DNA from: a virus
Virus record (IMG/VR): IMGVR_UViG_3300027028_000035
Span: 1-56,170 of that record
Direction: 5' to 3' (one strand)
Length of the DNA: 56,170 nt
In this document: positions 32,486 through 41,235 of the stretch, piece after piece
How positions within the stretch are numbered: the stretch's first letter is position 1
Layout of the letters: the number at the start of each line of letters is the position of its first letter
The notes under the pieces: generated by a model
The model's database searches: none
Told to the model about the DNA's origin: nothing
Seen by the model: only the letters and a program-made list of their open reading frames with translations
Translations under genes and position numbers: made by a program

Positions 32486-33800
32486 AAGGTTCATCCTCTT
32501 CAATTGTATTTGGTGGAGGATCACTGGTGGTTTCTTTGGATTGCGGTTGTCCTCCAGCAGAGTCCTTCAGGTTCACTACTGTTGTTTTGCCTGGAACAAG
32601 CAATACTTCTCCGTGACCATTAGGCAATGCCTTTTTAGCTTGCTCATCACGAACCTCATCTGGTGTTATAACCCGTCGATCCAAATAAATCGCATCAATA
32701 TCTGCCTTGAGCTTTCGATCTTTCAAGGAAGTTTCATAATGGAATTTGAATTCAAGAACGCCACCCATACCAAAGATACCGTCAATAATATGATTATTTA
32801 TATGTTCGACAATATTCTCTGATATAGATTGGACGGTATCCTCAGTGTCTTCATCCTCGCTATCAGCGGTGCTTCTATTAACATCCTTGGTTTGTCCAAG
32901 CTTTTTGGGCGATATATCAAAGGAGATAGCCACGATTTCAATCAAGAAACGCTGCCATTCAAGGAACAAAGCTTTGTCATCAGTAGCTCCAAGATCATGA
33001 ACACTTGATTTCTCGCTTCCGATGATCGGGTCAATGCCTCTTCCCATGATTTCATTTTCCCAATAAGAACGAAATGCCTTTATTGCTTTAGCATCAAATT
33101 TGTCACCCAAATTAATAAGCTTCCGCCTGCCTGCATTTGAAGTTTGCTTGCCCGCTGATCGATGAGCTGAAATGAACATTTCAACGGACTCCCAAACTAT
33201 TTCAAGTGGAGAAAGACCAAATGGCGTATTGCTCCTTGGATTCATTCGTATATACATCAATTCAGAGGATTTCAGGTGAATATGCTGTCCGTTAACCCTC
33301 TGTGCATACCTGTATGAATTCGGTTTCCCATCCCATTCTGGATATAAGTCAACCGAAAATGAATCAACCGGATACATCCTGAACGGTCTGCGTGGATCTC
33401 CTGCCCGAAGAACCTCAGATGAACCAGCGCTACATACGAGCATATCTTCAACCAGTTGCTCAATCCATGAGCGAAACGAATCACCAGGATTGGGTTTTAA
33501 GAGAGATCTCTCGATAATTTTACATAATTCTTGATACTTCTCGCTCTCATTCTCATCGATCGTTGTCACAGACCAGTTCAGCTTTGTAATTCCGTTCTTG
33601 ATAACGTTGATTGCCCTTCTCGGAATAGGAGACTCAGACAATTTCCGCAAGTTTGTTGGAGTACGTTTAGGTGCTGGTTGGTTATTACCTTTGCGCATCA
33701 TTACTCCGTACGGAAAAGGATAACTCTCTGTCATTCGGTCAGGCTCATTCTTCGTCCTTCCTGCTTCAAGCCAGTTAACAAACCATGATCTTACCCCCAA
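32484..33800 (-). CDS. Portal protein
   Basis: A 438-aa protein. TTG start at 33800 is preferred because AAAGGAGGT lies six bases upstream; the ORF opens nine codons earlier across this site. Portal-family elements: SPIPRRAINVIKNGITKLNW near the start, PVDSFSVDLYPEWDGKPNSY, SNTPFGLSPLEIVWESVEMF, and a C-terminal helical wing with GILARDEQ-type residues. Forms the dodecameric DNA gate and docks the terminase. It is separated from terL by the caspase-like gene. Confidence 0.9.
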   Translation of the reverse strand: MGVRSWFVNWLEAGRTKNEPDRMTESYPFPYGVMMRKGNNQPAPKRTPTNLRKLSESPIPRRAINVIKNGITKLNWSVTTIDENESEKYQELCKIIERSLLKPNPGDSFRSWIEQLVEDMLVCSAGSSEVLRAGDPRRPFRMYPVDSFSVDLYPEWDGKPNSYRYAQRVNGQHIHLKSSELMYIRMNPRSNTPFGLSPLEIVWESVEMFISAHRSAGKQTSNAGRRKLINLGDKFDAKAIKAFRSYWENEIMGRGIDPIIGSEKSSVHDLGATDDKALFLEWQRFLIEIVAISFDISPKKLGQTKDVNRSTADSEDEDTEDTVQSISENIVEHINNHIIDGIFGMGGVLEFKFHYETSLKDRKLKADIDAIYLDRRVITPDEVRDEQAKKALPNGHGEVLLVPGKTTVVNLKDSAGGQPQSKETTSDPPPNTIEEDEP

Positions 33801-33828
33801 TCGCTTACCTCCTTTCTGACAAAACAAA

Positions 33829-33868
33829 AAGAAGGCAGGAAAAGTTTCCTTACCTTCTTTTTTTGGTC
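33829..33868. terminator. Terminator after the caspase-like gene, containing palindrome site 4
   Basis: AAGAAGG...CCTTCTT with inner AGGAAA-AG-TTTCCT (33837-33850) and T/A runs on both flanks. It separates the caspase gene from the portal gene and shares its core with the three other AGGAAA-NN-TTTCCT palindromes. Confidence 0.8.
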
Positions 33869-33941
33869 ATACTTCTATGGATTTATAATATCATTCAATT
33901 ATTGCGGAATTACTACGGATAAAATAGCACTAATTAGCCCA

Positions 33942-35654
33942 TTACCGCCAACGAAGACCTTCAATTAATTTGATGTACGAATCACTAACAATTTTAAATC
34001 TTTCATGAGAACCATTAAATAGTCCCGCCTTTAAAGGCGGCCATTCATCTTTTAGACGATACGCCTCATTTTTCAATTCAGTTATAGCACTCTCACTGTA
34101 ACCTGTATACTTCCAAGCAAACCTTCCAGGAGGACCCCACACACGCTCGCCTTCTTTATAATCGATATCTGCATAAACTAACGCATAAAAAACTTCGAAT
34201 TTATCAAATGTTTCTTCGTAACTTTTCCCCATGAAAAACAAGTCATCAATTACTGGTTGGATTTCTTTAAACAAATATTCACTTTTGGGTACATATTTTC
34301 GGTCATAATCAGGAAGTCTTCTAAAAATATCATCAATTTCTCGGGTTGGAGGAAATGCCTTAATAATTTCTTGAGCGTTACCATAACGTTCGTTTTTAAC
34401 TTTTGTTGTGAGTACAGTAGCAAGCATTCCATAATTCTCGGTAGCTAAGGCGCTGATTCCAGCAGTATACACCATTAGAATTAATGGGTACCACCTCAAG
34501 TTAAGCCACGGTACACTTCCCGACCCTATTTCATTGACTTCGGCCAGACGCGTGATAATTTTTTTAACAATAACTTCTTTTCTTTCTTCTCCCCAATAAG
34601 CAATAGATGCTATTACTGATTGAAGATTCTCACTGACGTCCTCATATTTTTTTAACCTTTCCAAGAGTTCATCCTGACTGAAATCTCCTTGTGTAGAGAA
34701 ATTCTCGCCGAGAAAGGAAATCAGTTGTCTCAACTGTTGATTGATTATGTCATCTAATTTAATGTGGTATCTATCTTCAGAAAGATATTCTTTGACTTTA
34801 TCTATAATCTCTTCTTTTGAGGAAGTATTCCGCTCTACTGTGGGCGGGATTATAATCATTTGATCAATATCTTTCTGATCATCTCTCAACGATGAAAGTA
34901 TAGGGGCCTTAAATATAAAGTCACCATCTCCATCGAAATATCCATAATGAGGGGTTTGGTTTGAATAGATGTCGTTGGAAACTTTCTGGTATACATATGA
35001 CATTAGTCCGTTCGCAGTTATTGTACCATCACTTTGAGCTGCCTCTCCTTTTAGCCCCTGTAAGAAGTGTCCTGTAAATATTGAATGGTTAGGGAGTGGT
35101 CCTCCTGCATCAGATACAACTTCATCTGCCTTACCAGCAGTTAAGACTTGTCTTGTATATCTTTTAAGCATGTCTTTTAAAAAACGAGCGCTTCCCGGCT
35201 GAAGGGACCTGGTTATTGCAAGGCCTCCATAACATGCATCCATTACAAATAAAATATGTTTTGCATTGAATAAATCTGAATTTCGAGTAAGCTCGTCCCA
35301 TCGTATAAATGTGGAAATATCATCAAGGGTACCATCCACAGGTATCAAGAATCCTATTTCTCCTCTTGTACCTGAAATAGTATGACCATGACCAGCGTAA
35401 AAAACAAAAATTTTGTCATCAGGATCTGTGTTAAAAAATCTCATAAAACTCTTCATGATGTTGGCTTTTGTAGCATCCTGATCAAGCAAGACTGTTACAT
35501 TTTCTTGCAGGAAATCAAATTCTTCTACTAAGGTTGAAGCAACCTCTTCCGCATCACTGCAAGCATAGGACAACGGGCTTACGTGTTGATAATCATTTAT
35601 CCCAATTACTAATGCAAAGTTATTCTTATATTCTGAACTAAAAGTTGTAGACAC
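33942..35654 (-). CDS. Caspase-like (C14) cysteine protease cargo gene
   Basis: About 570 aa. I choose the GTG at 35654 (GGCGGG upstream); the ORF reaches 35780 inside terL. Residues 10-265 form a caspase/metacaspase domain: NFALVIGINDYQHVSPL, catalytic His89 in FYAGHGHT, and catalytic Cys141 in VMDACYGG. About 300 further residues follow with helices and WYPLILMVYTAGISALATEN and FDKFEVFYALVYADI, which I do not recognise firmly; it resembles sensor modules at the C-termini of predicted defence proteins. It is AT-richer than terL (one sampled 60-base line each: 28% against 50% GC) and has its own terminator. A capsid-assembly role is unlikely; anti-phage cell-death protease is my inference. 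Confidence 0.88.
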   Translation of the reverse strand: MSTTFSSEYKNNFALVIGINDYQHVSPLSYACSDAEEVASTLVEEFDFLQENVTVLLDQDATKANIMKSFMRFFNTDPDDKIFVFYAGHGHTISGTRGEIGFLIPVDGTLDDISTFIRWDELTRNSDLFNAKHILFVMDACYGGLAITRSLQPGSARFLKDMLKRYTRQVLTAGKADEVVSDAGGPLPNHSIFTGHFLQGLKGEAAQSDGTITANGLMSYVYQKVSNDIYSNQTPHYGYFDGDGDFIFKAPILSSLRDDQKDIDQMIIIPPTVERNTSSKEEIIDKVKEYLSEDRYHIKLDDIINQQLRQLISFLGENFSTQGDFSQDELLERLKKYEDVSENLQSVIASIAYWGEERKEVIVKKIITRLAEVNEIGSGSVPWLNLRWYPLILMVYTAGISALATENYGMLATVLTTKVKNERYGNAQEIIKAFPPTREIDDIFRRLPDYDRKYVPKSEYLFKEIQPVIDDLFFMGKSYEETFDKFEVFYALVYADIDYKEGERVWGPPGRFAWKYTGYSESAITELKNEAYRLKDEWPPLKAGLFNGSHERFKIVSDSYIKLIEGLRWR

Positions 35655-35739
35655 ACTACATCCCGCCTTTCTGTTACATAATACGATATTTTCTGCAATG
35701 GGATGTAAATTCCCTTCTTTCAATTTTATTAATTTGGGG

Positions 35740-37161
35740 TTAGCCGAATGCAAACCCTGTATCTGTTTCAATCTCCGCAAAAGCTAGTACAAAGGCATCT
35801 GCCCTATCTGGAGATTGAAGACCTCTTTTTTTCATGTCTTCTTTCTTTTCAAGATAGATTCTTCCGTTACTGCCCATCCTCCATTTACGGGATGTCAGTT
35901 GTGTTACCAACTTCTCGTCAGCAGGAAGTTCAAGGACTCCTGGAACTCCCAGCATATAATTGCTCATGTTCTCTTCAAGTAAAGCTTTAATATGTCCCCA
36001 CATCTCGGAACCAAGATTTCCATAATGCGTATCTTCTGCCGACGAACCATTGTTAACGCCGATGATAGTGTATCCGAGCCCCTTCTCATCATTGATCTCA
36101 TTCAGTCGATCCGTCACACCTCCACCTACGCCGCTATCATCGACTCTAATTTCCACTTCATCCACTTCTGTATGCTCTGACTTGATATCATCAACGATCC
36201 GTAATACCCAGCCAGTAGTAGTCATAGTATCCTGCTTATGGTGGAAGTGGCTCTTCACTACCTTCCCGCCAATCTGTCCGTATATGGTAGTTTCATCGTC
36301 ACCAAAACGAGCCACGTCCACGCCAACAGTGAGTTTGTGTCCATTAGATACAATTCGAACTTCATTCTTGGCAAACTCAGCCGCCTCTAACGCGATGAAT
36401 GTGTCCGACTCTCCACGAGGGAATTCTCCTTCAACCCGGACACGCCATACATCAGATCCCTTACCATATTTACGTTCAAGCATAGCTATGTTCTCTTTAC
36501 TTGTCCGAGGACTGTTCAGACATGAAACTTTGTGCGTATTATAATCTGCCCGGTCCCTGTTGTGTGAATCATAAAACACACCGCTGGTCCGAGTCGGGTT
36601 TCCACACATGAGCAACTTGTTGAATTCGCCTGAGAGTGTACCCAGGATCGCTTCCATGATCCGATCCTCAACCCCGGAAGCTTCGTCCACAATGAAAAGC
36701 ATGTAGTCTTCATGGAAACCCTGCATGTTCTCGGGCTTGGTAGCTGTCCGGGCTGTAGCAAACCAGCGTTCCTCGTAATTTCTCATATAAATCTTCGTTT
36801 TGGTCCATTTAAGAATTTTCTTGAGTAGTGGGCTTTTCTCTTGCCATTTGCTAATCTCAGCCCACAAGACATCGTGCAATTGTTGACGAGTGGGTGCTGT
36901 ACAGATAACCTTCGGAAACGGGAAACACGAAAGGAACCAAAGTGCTACCGCAGCCTCAAGCCCAGTCTTACCAACACCTTGACCGGATCGTACAGACACT
37001 CTCGGATTTCCTGCTATGTCCATCAAAACATCTGCTTGCCACTCGTCAGGAGTGAATTTCAGTAGCTCCACGCAAAAAAGCACCGGGTTCTTCCGGTACT
37101 CAGGGATTCGCTTTTTGAATGCAGCAAAGCGGCGTTTCGTTTGAGGAGACTCTTTATTCAC
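35740..37161 (-). CDS. terL: Terminase large subunit
   Basis: A 473-aa packaging motor. ATPase: Walker A SGQGVGKT (59-66) and Walker B MLFIVDEAS (154-162). Nuclease: GVDVARFGDDET (Asp282), DDSGVGGG, and a final acidic SPDRADAFVLA. It cuts concatemeric DNA and pumps it through the portal. Overlaps the small-subunit gene by 8 bp. The following gene is not portal, as expected in such operons, but the caspase-like gene. Confidence 0.96.
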   Translation of the reverse strand: MNKESPQTKRRFAAFKKRIPEYRKNPVLFCVELLKFTPDEWQADVLMDIAGNPRVSVRSGQGVGKTGLEAAVALWFLSCFPFPKVICTAPTRQQLHDVLWAEISKWQEKSPLLKKILKWTKTKIYMRNYEERWFATARTATKPENMQGFHEDYMLFIVDEASGVEDRIMEAILGTLSGEFNKLLMCGNPTRTSGVFYDSHNRDRADYNTHKVSCLNSPRTSKENIAMLERKYGKGSDVWRVRVEGEFPRGESDTFIALEAAEFAKNEVRIVSNGHKLTVGVDVARFGDDETTIYGQIGGKVVKSHFHHKQDTMTTTGWVLRIVDDIKSEHTEVDEVEIRVDDSGVGGGVTDRLNEINDEKGLGYTIIGVNNGSSAEDTHYGNLGSEMWGHIKALLEENMSNYMLGVPGVLELPADEKLVTQLTSRKWRMGSNGRIYLEKKEDMKKRGLQSPDRADAFVLAFAEIETDTGFAFG

Positions 37162-37882
37162 CAGACTCCACCGCCTTTACCCAATCTTCGATCAGATCAT
37201 CTTCGGTATCTCCATCGCCGTTCTTAAGTTTCTCAATCTCAAGGCGGGTTTTATCAACTTTGGCCTGCATCTGATCCAGTTTCAATCTTCGCTCATCTTC
37301 CTGCGGCGCGATATCAAGGAATTGTTTGATAGCTCCCCTGATCTCACGCATGACCGTAGCCTCTGCCTTGATGAAACTAGCGTATTTATCCCAAGCGAAT
37401 TGAATTTCCCATTCGTATTCATCTCCATACTCACCTGGTTTCTCCCTTTTTAACTCTTTGGTCATATCCTCTTTGTCTTTGATGAAGAAGATACACTGCG
37501 CCCAAATGATTTTACGGAATCCCTGGGTGATGTTATGCCAGATCATATCTATCGGTTCCATTTGCTGCACTATATCAATGAGTTCAAGGTATTCAGCGTC
37601 TTGTGGCTCAAATTTACGGAATAGACCATGCGTGACAGCTTTCTGATTGCCGAGTGGACCTCCTTTTCCACCTCGATTACCTTTGGCGTTCTGATTGCCA
37701 CGAGGAGCACCGGGTTTAGCATTCCCCATCTTTCCTTCCCATTGATCAAGTGACTTCCACTTCCGGACTGACTCAGATGTGATGCCCAACTTTTCCGCAA
37801 TCTCTTTCGGCTTCATCACAGCGCCACTATCTTTCCAAATTTTGAACGCCTTCTTACGATTCGGATTCTGCTTCCTGCTCAC
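37154..37882 (-). CDS. terS: Terminase small subunit
   Basis: A 242-aa protein. An N-terminal helix-turn-helix (PKEIAEKLGITSESVRKWKS) for DNA recognition is followed by a Gly/Asn/Lys-rich region (APRGNQNAKGNRGGKGGP), typical of PBSX-like TerS, a helical oligomerisation domain and an acidic C-terminal tail. Binds the packaging site and presents DNA to TerL. Confidence 0.92.
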   Translation of the reverse strand: MSRKQNPNRKKAFKIWKDSGAVMKPKEIAEKLGITSESVRKWKSLDQWEGKMGNAKPGAPRGNQNAKGNRGGKGGPLGNQKAVTHGLFRKFEPQDAEYLELIDIVQQMEPIDMIWHNITQGFRKIIWAQCIFFIKDKEDMTKELKREKPGEYGDEYEWEIQFAWDKYASFIKAEATVMREIRGAIKQFLDIAPQEDERRLKLDQMQAKVDKTRLEIEKLKNGDGDTEDDLIEDWVKAVESGE

Positions 37883-38145
37883 AAAATTATCACCACTTTC
37901 ATGTAATTGAGTTGGAATTCCTATTTAAGGTCAGTAATAGTCAAACGTTACGAATCAAAATAAGCCTCCGGCTGGATCGCAGGCTACTGTTCTGTACTCA
38001 TATCCACTAAATAATGTAAGCTGACTGAAACATAAAGGTAATAGTGTTTCACTCAGTTTAGGCATAAAATATTGCGTTTCTTCATCTAATGCGCATGATA
38101 TTTCTTTTCTGAGTGAACTAAATGTTGTATTATGTTTCACTCATT
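37883..38145. other. Upstream region of terS, possible packaging or promoter region
   Basis: About 260 bp between the recombinase and terS. A 61-codon frame (37955-38140) begins GTG without a ribosome site and is probably not a gene. TGAAACATAA-type words recur in both orientations (GTTTCACTCA near 38045 and 38135). A cos or pac site is expected near terS, but I cannot identify one. Confidence 0.35.
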
Positions 38146-38706
38146 TTATCTCAACTTAAGAATTGCTCTGTCCATCATGTCCTGAGTAAGTCCGATATAG
38201 TCCAGTGTCTCCCTTGGATCGCTGTGTCCGAACATCTCCATTAGTAACGCTAAATTCTCTGGATCGTCCATATAAAGGCGGTATGCCCAGGTCTTCCGCA
38301 GCGAGTGAACGCCGATGTCTTTCAATCTAAATTCACGAGCTGCTTCACTCAGAAAACGATATGCTGTCGTTCGGTCAATCGGCTGTTTCCGCATTCGACT
38401 TACTTTTTTTACTTGGCGGCTTGGAAATAGACAATCATTCGGGAACATGTCCGCAGTGTACTCATCGATATCTGATCGAATACTCGGATGAATTATAAAT
38501 GTTTTGGCATGCTTGTTCTTTTGCTCGACCATGCTGATGTGTGTACCTTTAGTTTGCCACACCCTAAGACTTAGCAAGTCAGAAACACGAAGTCCGCTGT
38601 ATATACCCATACAAAAAAATAAATAATTGCGCATGCTTCGTATATAGAAGTATTCCTTCATTCCATCTATAACCCGTTCATCACGGATCGGCTGTACCTT
38701 TCTCAT
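38146..38706 (-). CDS. Small tyrosine recombinase beside terS
   Basis: A 186-aa, catalytic domain only. GIYSGLRVSDLLSLR holds the first catalytic Arg, VHSLRKTWAYRL the HxxR pair, MFGHSDPRETLDYIG the second His and the Tyr. There is no arm or core-binding domain, so it is unlikely to be the prophage integrase. Such small XerC/D-like proteins upstream of terS are common in Bacillales prophages and may resolve phage genome multimers or act at packaging. Start overlaps the upstream Cys-rich gene by 4 bp. Confidence 0.9.
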   Translation of the reverse strand: MRKVQPIRDERVIDGMKEYFYIRSMRNYLFFCMGIYSGLRVSDLLSLRVWQTKGTHISMVEQKNKHAKTFIIHPSIRSDIDEYTADMFPNDCLFPSRQVKKVSRMRKQPIDRTTAYRFLSEAAREFRLKDIGVHSLRKTWAYRLYMDDPENLALLMEMFGHSDPRETLDYIGLTQDMMDRAILKLR

Positions 38707-38873
38707 TTAGTCACCTTCTCTTGACCATGATTCGACTTCCAGCAGCGCGGCATAATACACATCTGAACAACCCCTGTCCAGGTTCCCAAACAACAGCCCC
38801 GACATTTCTCTGGCTGCTTGTCCGAAACCCTCGGAATAGCCGGTTCATTTCTGCTGTAAAAATGACCTTCCAT
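38703..38873 (-). CDS. Cys-rich small phage protein
   Basis: A 56-aa protein. ATG preceded by GGAGGG; its TGA overlaps the ATG of the recombinase (ATGA). CRGCCLGTWTGVVQMCIMPRC provides five Cys, likely a zinc site. A pattern of CxxCxWGxWxGxxxFCxxPRC recurs in Bacillales phage small proteins in this position, function unknown. Confidence 0.7.
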   Translation of the reverse strand: MEGHFYSRNEPAIPRVSDKQPEKCRGCCLGTWTGVVQMCIMPRCWKSNHGQEKVTK

Positions 38874-38888
38874 ACTCTTCCCTCCAAT

Positions 38889-38918
38889 ACAAAAAGGCCG
38901 CTCAAAAGAGCGACCTTC
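38889..38918 (-). terminator. Terminator upstream of the recombinase operon
   Basis: AAGGTCGCTC-TTTT-GAGCGGCCTT then TTTT on the minus strand. It would stop transcripts from the membrane-protein gene at 39046. Confidence 0.8.
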
Positions 38919-39045
38919 TCATTTACGTTATTATATGGATTTAAGATAACATGCTTTTGATTCGCATTTACTGCGAATTTTGGGTTAATAATTGTCGTAG
39001 GACCTATTGTATTTTCAAGTTATTTTGAATACTGTATCTGATATA

Positions 39046-39456
39046 TTATTTTCCAATATAGATTCTTTTTGAAAAAGTATATCCGAGATTTCCCCATAGG
39101 AAATATGAAATAACACCAATAATTATACTCAAAATGTAAAGATCTGAGTAAATTCCCGTCAGAAGGAATATTACAGAGGAGGCGACTGTTATAGCGCTTA
39201 AACTCAGCAGTATTTTATTTGTAGGGAATCGCGTATTTTTTTTGGATAAGGGAAGGAATGCTGGATAAAATCCAACCAAAAATCCAAGAACACAAAGTGG
39301 TAACATTGGATTCACTAGCCTTATAAAGATGCTGTTTGGAAACTCACCAGATAAATATATTTGGTAACGAATAGAATAATGTAGAGCGAATAATAAAACA
39401 ACAAGATAAATTATAATCTTAACAAGATCAATTACATATTTTGATATATTTAACAT
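39046..39456 (-). CDS. Four-span membrane protein, moron
   Basis: A 136-aa protein. Spans at about 11-30, 46-64, 85-105 and 110-126; a short charged loop lies between spans two and three. AT-rich, divergent from the secreted protein gene at 39544 and ending in its own terminator. Its pairing suggests superinfection exclusion or immunity to the partner, but no family is recognised. Confidence 0.6.
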   Translation of the reverse strand: MLNISKYVIDLVKIIIYLVVLLFALHYSIRYQIYLSGEFPNSIFIRLVNPMLPLCVLGFLVGFYPAFLPLSKKNTRFPTNKILLSLSAITVASSVIFLLTGIYSDLYILSIIIGVISYFLWGNLGYTFSKRIYIGK

Positions 39457-39474
39457 CCCCTTTACAGTAATCTA

Positions 39475-39504
39475 TTGACTTAATATACCATATTTTGTTA
39501 TGGT
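39475..39504 (+). promoter_or_regulatory. Promoter for the secreted protein gene
   Basis: TTGACT (39475-39480), 18 bp, then TATGGT (39499-39504) preceded by TGT, an extended -10 pattern. Transcription would start about 30 bp before the TTG start at 39544. Confidence 0.55.
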
Positions 39505-39543
39505 TTAAAAGGAATAAAAAGTAAATCTAGGGAGAGATAAAAT

Positions 39544-40227
39544 TTGAAAAAAATTAGTAAAGTAGCTAAAATCTTAACTACAGCCGTGTTAATGTCCACT
39601 ATCATGGCTGGTAGTGCACTCGCAGCACCTCAAGTTGATACCACCAGTAGCGCTCCTATTATTTCGGTTCAAGAATTGAATAATGCTCCAATCAATAAGA
39701 AGATGAAAAAAGTCTATACCGCTGACCAAATCCCTACCGTAGCTGAAGTAAATGAAGCCCTGAAAAACTTGAATGTCTCCGATGCCAATCCGTATCAATT
39801 CATTGATCTTGGTAATGGTTTTAATATCGAAGCAGGCGGTTCAAATGCCGTACAACCTTCAGATCAAGTAGGAGCAACTGTAATTCAAAACACAACTGCT
39901 ACAGGATATTACAGGGTCAATGCGTTGGGGTTAAAATTATATGACATAACTGTCTCGGCATCATACTCCTATGATGACAAGACCAATGAAATAAAATCTG
40001 TACAAAACCCTATCAGTGCAAATGCATCTGGTGGTATTGGTTGGACAGGAGAAATCACACAGAAAAAGGCTTATAAGATTGACAACAAAGCATGGGATCT
40101 CATTGCCGATGCCAATTATAGCTACATCAAGGTTATTGGTAATTACGCCGGACATATAGAAGTCCGTTTCACCGGAACAGGTAACTGGTATATGCATGAT
40201 ACATATATTGGTGATTCTCATTATTGA
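39544..40227 (+). CDS. Secreted protein, unknown (lysogenic-conversion candidate)
   Basis: A 227-aa protein. TTG start behind GGGAGAG. Signal peptide: KK-rich start, hydrophobic core, cleavage after ALA (about residue 28). The mature protein has an N-terminal helix-rich region and a C-terminal beta-rich domain with repeated aromatic strands (TATGYYRVNALGLKLYDITV, GNYAGHIEVRFTGTGNWYMH). No Cys in the mature part. Opposite strand to the phage genes, with its own promoter and terminator. Function unrecognised; a secreted inhibitor or bacteriocin-like protein is possible. Confidence 0.7.
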   Translation: MKKISKVAKILTTAVLMSTIMAGSALAAPQVDTTSSAPIISVQELNNAPINKKMKKVYTADQIPTVAEVNEALKNLNVSDANPYQFIDLGNGFNIEAGGSNAVQPSDQVGATVIQNTTATGYYRVNALGLKLYDITVSASYSYDDKTNEIKSVQNPISANASGGIGWTGEITQKKAYKIDNKAWDLIADANYSYIKVIGNYAGHIEVRFTGTGNWYMHDTYIGDSHY

Positions 40228-40243
40228 TTATAAGTAAATGATT

Positions 40244-40278
40244 AAAAGCTCTATCAGTATTCAGCTGATAGAGCTTTT
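40244..40278. terminator. Terminator between convergent genes
   Basis: AAAAGCTCTATCAG (40244-40257) is perfectly inverted at 40265-40278 and flanked by A/T runs. It ends both the secreted-protein gene and the convergent gene at 40299. Confidence 0.9.
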
Positions 40279-40298
40279 TGTACTTATATTCTGAAATC

Positions 40299-40931
40299 CT
40301 ATAAGGCAGGAATCCTGAGTCCGATTTCGCCCTCTTTGTTCCTTCCGCGGCCATAATCAATCGTAACAAGGTCCAAAGTCCGGTTGAATTTAAGGCTGTT
40401 AGCGATATTGGCTATTGCTCTACGCCGTTTATCTGCAAACGTGGTCGCTGCAATACCAGGAACATCTTTGCGATATCCCTTCTCCATGTAACCTTGTGCT
40501 TTTAGATACTTCTTGCCTTCTAAAAATAACAATCTCGCTACTAAACCCTCATGCGGATCTTTAATGTTATTTATGGCGAATTTGATGTTATTAGATATGA
40601 ATACGTACAGCTCGTAGTTGGCGTGCCGCTTGTCCTTCATGATAACTGCGTTTGCTGTGACGTCAGCAGTCAATTCATGGCCTGATTCACGTTTAGCAAC
40701 CGATCCCTCTGCGGACAGTAACTCATACGCCGACATTCCATTCTCGATCTGTTTAAGTGCATATTCATAATTTTGAATGATGTCTATCATGTCTACATAT
40801 TTTCCGAGGAGCCATTTAGTTTTACGGATATCTACTTCGTCCACATCAGAGAAAAAGTTTAGTTGAATGATCTTGTTTGTATCCTCGAAATCTTCCTTGT
40901 TGACTACCACAACTACATCATCGTTAATCAT
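40299..40931 (-). CDS. Putative late transcription regulator (ArpU-like)
   Basis: A 210-aa helical protein. The position between the small early genes and the terminase module is that of the late regulator. C-terminal KGYRKDVPGIAATTFADKRRRAIANIANSL reads like a sigma-like or ArpU-type helical region. AGGAGG precedes the ATG, and an 18-bp palindrome lies 18 bp upstream of the start. The family call is tentative. Confidence 0.45.
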   Translation of the reverse strand: MINDDVVVVVNKEDFEDTNKIIQLNFFSDVDEVDIRKTKWLLGKYVDMIDIIQNYEYALKQIENGMSAYELLSAEGSVAKRESGHELTADVTANAVIMKDKRHANYELYVFISNNIKFAINNIKDPHEGLVARLLFLEGKKYLKAQGYMEKGYRKDVPGIAATTFADKRRRAIANIANSLKFNRTLDLVTIDYGRGRNKEGEIGLRIPAL

Positions 40932-40948
40932 GTTGCACCTCCTCTGGT

Positions 40949-40966
40949 TCAGGAAAATTTTCCTGA
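40949..40966. promoter_or_regulatory. Palindrome TCAGGAAA-AT-TTTCCTGA (site 2)
   Basis: Eight-bp perfect arms, with the same arms as the site at 11072-11089. It lies 18 bp upstream of the putative late regulator start. Likely a DNA-binding site; ligand protein unknown. Confidence 0.6.
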
Positions 40967-40995
40967 TCGTATTTTCATCTGGAATCGTTGTTTAA

Positions 40996-41235
40996 TCATT
41001 CCACTACCAATTTTCCTAATTCCCGAATCTCTGATTTGCTACTAGCCTTTGTGAAGTTGTTCAGATATGCGATTTTCTTCATTGCACGCTTAGATTCAAT
41101 TTTTACAACAATCTTTTCTGAGTTGGACATGTGGCTGCTGTTAGCATCGTAAAATTTACGTTGTAATTTAAGTCCTGTCGTCATGATTTTTTGAATATCT
41201 ACTGCATCGTCATAAGTTAATCCGAATTGTCTCAT
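40996..41235 (-). CDS. Small basic helical protein
   Basis: A 79-aa protein from MRQFGLTYDD (GGGGGCGAG upstream). A helical N-terminus is followed by a Lys/Arg-rich region (IESKRAMKKIAYLNNFTK). No family. Its start overlaps the stop of the next gene upstream by 4 bp. Confidence 0.5.
   Translation of the reverse strand: MRQFGLTYDDAVDIQKIMTTGLKLQRKFYDANSSHMSNSEKIVVKIESKRAMKKIAYLNNFTKASSKSEIRELGKLVVE

Noticed and set aside
33942-35780. Caspase gene starting at 35780 inside terL
   Set aside because: That start lies in the terL coding end without a ribosome site; the GTG at 35654 has a GGCGGG site and begins just before the conserved domain.
37955-38140. 61-codon minus-strand ORF upstream of terS
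   Set aside because: GTG start without ribosome site and no recognisable pattern; treated as intergenic.
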